From contig NZ_JAUYNT010000009.1 in assembly GCF_030698175.1 (NCBI RefSeq), forward strand, positions 31,489 to 95,488: a stretch of DNA of 64,000 nt. The letters are read 5' to 3'. Position 1 is the first letter of the stretch. Every line of letters begins with the position of its first letter. The notes beneath the pieces are model-generated. The model did no database searches. It was not told where the DNA came from and saw only the letters and a program-made list of their open reading frames with translations. The position numbers were made by a program, and so were the translations under genes. Shown in pieces: positions 60,598 to 64,000 of the stretch. The DNA is from Pseudomonas sp. GTDB lineage: Bacteria > Pseudomonadota > Gammaproteobacteria > Pseudomonadales > Pseudomonadaceae.

Positions 60598-61797
60598 ATG
60601 AGCCAGGTTCCCCAGATCAAAATCCCCGCCACCTATATGCGTGGCGGCACCAGTAAAGGCGTGTTTTTCCGCCTGCAGGATTTGCCCGAGCTCGCTCAGG
60701 TACCAGGCGTGGCGCGGGACAAATTGTTTATGCGGGTGATCGGCAGCCCCGATGCCTATGCAGCGCACATCGATGGCATGGGCAGCGCCACCTCCTCGAC
60801 CTCCAAGTGCGTGATCTTGTCCAGGAGCGGCGTGCCCGAGCATGACGTGGACTACCTCTACGGCCAGGTCTCAATCGATAAACCCTTTGTCGACTGGTCC
60901 GGCAATTGCGGCAACCTGTCGACCGCCGCCGGGGCATTTGCGCTCCACGCCGGCCTGGTCGATCCGGCACGGGTTCCGCAAAACGGCACCTGTGTGGTGC
61001 GTATCTGGCAGGCCAATATCGGCAAGACCATCATCGCCCATGTGCCCGTCACTAACGGCCAGGTCCAGGAAACGGGCGACTTCGAGCTGGACGGGGTGAC
61101 CTTTCCTGCGGCTGAGATCGTGCTGGAGTTTATTGCCCCTGCCGATGACGCGGACGAGGGCGGTTCGATGTTCCCCACCGGCAATCTGATCGACGATCTT
61201 CAGGTGCCCGCTGATGTTGTGAAGGGGGGCACGCTCAAGGCCACCATGATCACCGCAGGCATCCCGACCATCTTCGTCAACGCCGAAGACATCGGCTACG
61301 TCGGCACCGAATTGCGCGAGGCGATCAACAATGACGCCAAAGCGTTGGAGAAGTTCGAGCAGATCCGTATCGCCGGGGCTTTGCGCATGGGGCTGATCAA
61401 GACGCCGGAAGAGGCGGCCCAGCGTCAGCACACACCGAAGATTGCCTTTGTCGCCAAGCCTAAGGATTACCTCGCCTCCAGCGGCAAGCTGATCGCCGCT
61501 GAAGAGGTCGATCTACTGGTGCGTGCGTTGTCCATGGGCAAGCTGCACCACGCGATGATGGGCACTGCGGCCGTGGCCATAGGTACTGCCGCGGCCATTC
61601 CGGGCACTTTGGTGAGCCTTGCGGCGGGCGGTAGTGCGCGTAGCAGCGTACGTTTTGGTCATCCGTCCGGCACCTTGCGCGTCGGCGCCGAAGCGACTCA
61701 GGTCAACGGCGAGTGGACGGTGACCAAAGCCATCATGAGCCGCAGCGCTCGGGTGCTGATGGAAGGCTGGGTGCGCGTGCCGGGCGATGCCTTTTAA
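60598..61797 (+). CDS. prpF: 2-methylaconitate cis-trans isomerase
   Basis: A 399-residue PrpF of the diaminopimelate-epimerase-like fold. It converts the 2-methyl-trans-aconitate made by AcnD to the cis form. The N-terminal [14 protein letters not shown] and the [18 protein letters not shown] motifs carry substrate-binding and catalytic residues; [13 protein letters not shown] lies near the end. AAGGA lies before ATG 60598, so translation restarts after the repeat. It always pairs with acnD. Confidence 0.95.
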   Translation: MSQVPQIKIPATYMRGGTSKGVFFRLQDLPELAQVPGVARDKLFMRVIGSPDAYAAHIDGMGSATSSTSKCVILSRSGVPEHDVDYLYGQVSIDKPFVDWSGNCGNLSTAAGAFALHAGLVDPARVPQNGTCVVRIWQANIGKTIIAHVPVTNGQVQETGDFELDGVTFPAAEIVLEFIAPADDADEGGSMFPTGNLIDDLQVPADVVKGGTLKATMITAGIPTIFVNAEDIGYVGTELREAINNDAKALEKFEQIRIAGALRMGLIKTPEEAAQRQHTPKIAFVAKPKDYLASSGKLIAAEEVDLLVRALSMGKLHHAMMGTAAVAIGTAAAIPGTLVSLAAGGSARSSVRFGHPSGTLRVGAEATQVNGEWTVTKAIMSRSARVLMEGWVRVPGDAF

Positions 61798-61850
61798 GGG
61801 GCGCTCCGGCAAGCCTGATTTCTTCCACACCCCAAGGAGGAAGCACAAAG

Positions 61851-63335
61851 ATGTCTGCCACCTTTGAGCCGAATGACCGTCCTGGCTATGACCAGGTTCT
61901 GCAGGACATCGCCGACTACGTGCTGAGCTATCGGATCGAGTCTGCAGAGGCGCTGAATACCGCGCGCAACTGTCTGCTGGACAGCTTGGGCTGCGGCCTG
62001 CTGGCGCTGCGCTTCCCCGAGTGCACCAAGCACCTGGGGCCCATGGTTGCAGGTACCGTGGTGCCGCACGGCGCGCGGGTGCCGGGCACCAGTTTCCGTC
62101 TCGATCCGGTCAAGGCGGCTTGGGACATTGGCTGCATGGTCCGCTGGTTGGATTACAACGACACCTGGCTGGCGGCCGAATGGGGGCACCCATCGGACAA
62201 CCTCGGCGGCATTCTGGCCGTGGCCGATTACCTGGCGCAGAAGCGCGTTGCTCAGGGCGATGCGCCGCTAACCATGCGTGTGGTGCTGGAGGCCATGATC
62301 ATGGCCCACGAGATCCAAGGCGTAATCGCCCTGGAAAACGCCTTCAACCGAGTCGGCCTCGACCATGTGTTGCTGGTCAAGGTGGCGTCCACTGCGGTTT
62401 GCGCCAGGCTGATGGGCGCTAACCGGGAGCAACTGCTGGCCGCCTTGTCCCATGCTTTCGTCGATGGTCAGGCCCTGCGCACTTACCGTCACGCGCCGAA
62501 CGCGGGTAGCCGCAAGTCCTGGGCGGCAGGCGACGCCTCCAGCCGCGGAGTGCGTCTGGCCGATATCGCCTTGCGCGGTGAAATGGGCATCCCGAGCGTG
62601 TTGACCGCCCCGCAGTGGGGTTTCTACGACGTGCTGTTCAGCCACACCAACAAGGATCTGGCACTCAAACCTGCGGACAAGCGTGAGTTCAGCTTCTCGC
62701 AGAAGTTCGGCACCTACGTGATGGAAAACGTGCTGTTCAAAATCAGCTTCCCGGCCGAATTCCACGGGCAGACCGCCTGTGAAGCGGCGGTGATCCTGCA
62801 CCCGCGGGTCAAGGAGCGTCTGCACGAGATCGACAAGATCGTCATCACCACCCAGGAGTCGGCGATTCGCATCATCGCCAAGGTCGGCAAGCTGGCCAAT
62901 CCGGCCGACCGCGACCACTGCATCCAGTACATGACCGCCGTGTCGCTGGCATTCGGCAACTTGGTGGCCGAGCAGTATGAAGACGACTTCCACGCCGCCA
63001 ACCCGATCATCGACGAGCTGCGCGAGAAGATGCTGCTGGTCGAGGACGAGCGTTACAGCCGCGAATACCTGGAAGCCGACAAGCGCTCGATCGCCAACGC
63101 CATCCAAGTGTTCTTCAAAGACGGCAGCAGCACCGAGCAGGTTGCAGTCGAATACCCCCTGGGTCATCGCCGCCGTCGCGGCGAGGGCATTGCGCTGTTG
63201 GCAGACAAGTTCAAGACCAATCTGGCCACCCGATTTGGCGCTCAGCGCAGCGCGCAAATCTTCGCCCTGTGCCAAGACCAGGCACGGCTTGAAGCCATGG
63301 CGGTTAACCGCTTTATGGATCTGTTTGTAACCTGA
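61851..63335 (+). CDS. prpD: 2-methylcitrate dehydratase, MmgE/PrpD family
   Basis: A 494-residue PrpD, iron-independent. It has [18 protein letters not shown], the [23 protein letters not shown] motif and [21 protein letters not shown], all typical. In PrpD-type cells it dehydrates 2-methylcitrate; beside AcnD and PrpF it is partly redundant or helps hydrate methylaconitate. ATG 61851 has AAGGAGG directly upstream; the frame extends back into prpF, but those residues do not belong to the family. It is the last gene of the operon. Confidence 0.95.
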   Translation: MSATFEPNDRPGYDQVLQDIADYVLSYRIESAEALNTARNCLLDSLGCGLLALRFPECTKHLGPMVAGTVVPHGARVPGTSFRLDPVKAAWDIGCMVRWLDYNDTWLAAEWGHPSDNLGGILAVADYLAQKRVAQGDAPLTMRVVLEAMIMAHEIQGVIALENAFNRVGLDHVLLVKVASTAVCARLMGANREQLLAALSHAFVDGQALRTYRHAPNAGSRKSWAAGDASSRGVRLADIALRGEMGIPSVLTAPQWGFYDVLFSHTNKDLALKPADKREFSFSQKFGTYVMENVLFKISFPAEFHGQTACEAAVILHPRVKERLHEIDKIVITTQESAIRIIAKVGKLANPADRDHCIQYMTAVSLAFGNLVAEQYEDDFHAANPIIDELREKMLLVEDERYSREYLEADKRSIANAIQVFFKDGSSTEQVAVEYPLGHRRRRGEGIALLADKFKTNLATRFGAQRSAQIFALCQDQARLEAMAVNRFMDLFVT

Positions 63336-63355
63336 TTTCGGTTCGCTAGTGATAT

Positions 63356-63395
63356 AAAAGCCCAAGCCCGCTTACTGCGGGCTTGGGCTTTTCTG
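63356..63395 (+). terminator. strong terminator closing the prp operon
   Basis: AAAAGCCCAAGCCCGC (63356-63371) pairs perfectly with 63377-63392 around TTACT, a 16-base stem ending in TTTT. It lies 20 bases after the prpD stop and, being A-rich on the left, could also work on the opposite strand. Confidence 0.9.
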
Positions 63396-63745
63396 CAGAA
63401 GTTGTTTGCAGCCGTTACTGCGCAATTGCATGGGCTTGCCCAGCCATTTGCATGTCGCTTGAGCATGAGTGCGGATAAAGAATTGTTCGCTGCTTTGTCG
63501 TCTAGCTAAGGTACAGCTTGTTCGAGGCTATGCGCTGCGTCACCTTTTTGAGCGAGCGCCTTGACCCTGAGAGATGAGCTGTTTAGTTTGCTCGGCTAAG
63601 TTATTGATGTGATTTAGTTATTAGGCAAGGGATAGCCGGCACACCGATGCGCTTCCTTGCCTGACTCCGCTGTCATATTCGCCTGCTACCTCTATTTGGC
63701 GAATCATCGGCCAGCGGCTACGGATGCTGGCAAGAAGGGACTCTA
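63396..63745. other. 350-base gap before the second secretion transporter gene
   Basis: No gene or repeat was recognised. The A/T-rich part around 63595-63640 is the likeliest place for the promoter of the following gene, but no clear -35/-10 pair was found. Confidence 0.4.
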
Positions 63746-64000
63746 ATGCACGACGAACACCCAGAATCGGCTATTCAAGCTGAGGCTGACACGGGCCTTG
63801 CCTGCCTGGTCATGCTCGCACGCTTTCATAACGTGGCGGCCTCGCCCGAGCAGCTCACCCACGAATACCTCGACAACGGCCGGCAGTTTGCCAAGCCCGA
63901 GTTGCTGCTGGCGGCTAAACAGCTGGGTCTGAAAGCCAAGTTCGTGCGCAGCAAGGTCGAGCGCCTGGAGCACACCCCGTTACCTGCGATTGCCGCCAGC
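63746..64000 (+). CDS. second type I secretion ABC transporter, N-terminal part (HlyB-like)
   Basis: The first 85 codons of a gene that runs past the end of the window. They encode a C39-like peptidase domain: DTGLACLVMLARFHNVAAS, then LLLAAKQLGLKAKFVRSKVERL and PLPAIAAS. The position of the catalytic Cys (DCG in active C39 peptidases) reads DTG, so this is the degenerate type used by RTX exporters of the HlyB group to hold cargo. It has a different sequence from the LapB-like exporter at 42975-45134. AAGGGA precedes ATG 63746, and no stop occurs before the window ends. Confidence 0.85.
   Translation, partial: MHDEHPESAIQAEADTGLACLVMLARFHNVAASPEQLTHEYLDNGRQFAKPELLLAAKQLGLKAKFVRSKVERLEHTPLPAIAAS

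Overview
The window looks like chromosomal DNA of a Pseudomonas-type gammaproteobacterium. The protein set (RNase D with YcgL and YcgN downstream, SelD/SelU, AceK, PtrB, a Lap-type adhesin locus, and a GntR-controlled prpBC-acnD-prpF-prpD operon) and the short Pseudomonas-style palindromic intergenic repeats agree with this. No rRNA, tRNA, CRISPR array, transposase or prophage block was seen. Most of the window is dense core-type gene content; the accessory parts are about 26.7-33.4 kb and 41.6-54.6 kb.

Layout. 0-2 kb: end of an SRPBCC-like gene, then an overlapping reductase/hydroxypyruvate isomerase pair (glyoxylate/tartronate semialdehyde chemistry). 2-5.5 kb: minus-strand operon of four overlapping genes (small membrane protein, SDR, DUF2269, DUF4166) preceded by a membrane-bound AraC-type regulator. 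5.8-8.7 kb: selD-selU and an O-methyltransferase. 8.7-19.9 kb: housekeeping genes (SseA, SMP-30-like, RNase D, YcgL, YcgN, an M61-like peptidase, tRNA/rRNA methyltransferase, YajD, spermidine synthase-like, PtrB). 20-25.7 kb: glutamine amidotransferase, DUF2937, a VWA/MoxR pair, CysK, a Sel1 protein. 25.7-33.4 kb: EamA exporter, secreted M14 carboxypeptidase, lipoprotein, a broken RTX fragment, TorF porin, secreted amidohydrolase. 33.5-41.6 kb: two tandem LysR paralogues, PpnN, Ada-AlkA, AceK, DTW protein.

41.6-51.1 kb is a compact Lap-type system: TolC, ABC transporter and HlyD genes on the minus strand, diverging from a 1241-residue retention-module adhesin with a TAAG site, two nearly identical 154-residue repeats, four RTX nonapeptides and a C-terminal secretion region. 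Next comes a tightly packed trio (periplasmic retropepsin-like protease, UUP1-7TM protein, RimK-like ATP-grasp ligase) whose joint job is not established here. 54.9-63.3 kb is the complete 2-methylcitrate operon for propionate, with a candidate promoter bracketed by two TGTCGACA palindromes, closed by a strong terminator. The window ends inside a second type I secretion ABC transporter.

The intergenic spaces carry several repeat families: a 144-148 bp element with inverted ends (two full copies and one internally deleted), a GTAGGGTGGGTTAG inverted-repeat family (one copy inside the prp operon), and a nested form in which that element or a relative sits inside longer outer inverted repeats. 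Most genes are placed with confidence. The most useful open questions are the DUF4166 operon, the retropepsin/UUP1/ATP-grasp trio, the true repeat number of the adhesin, and the nested repeats.
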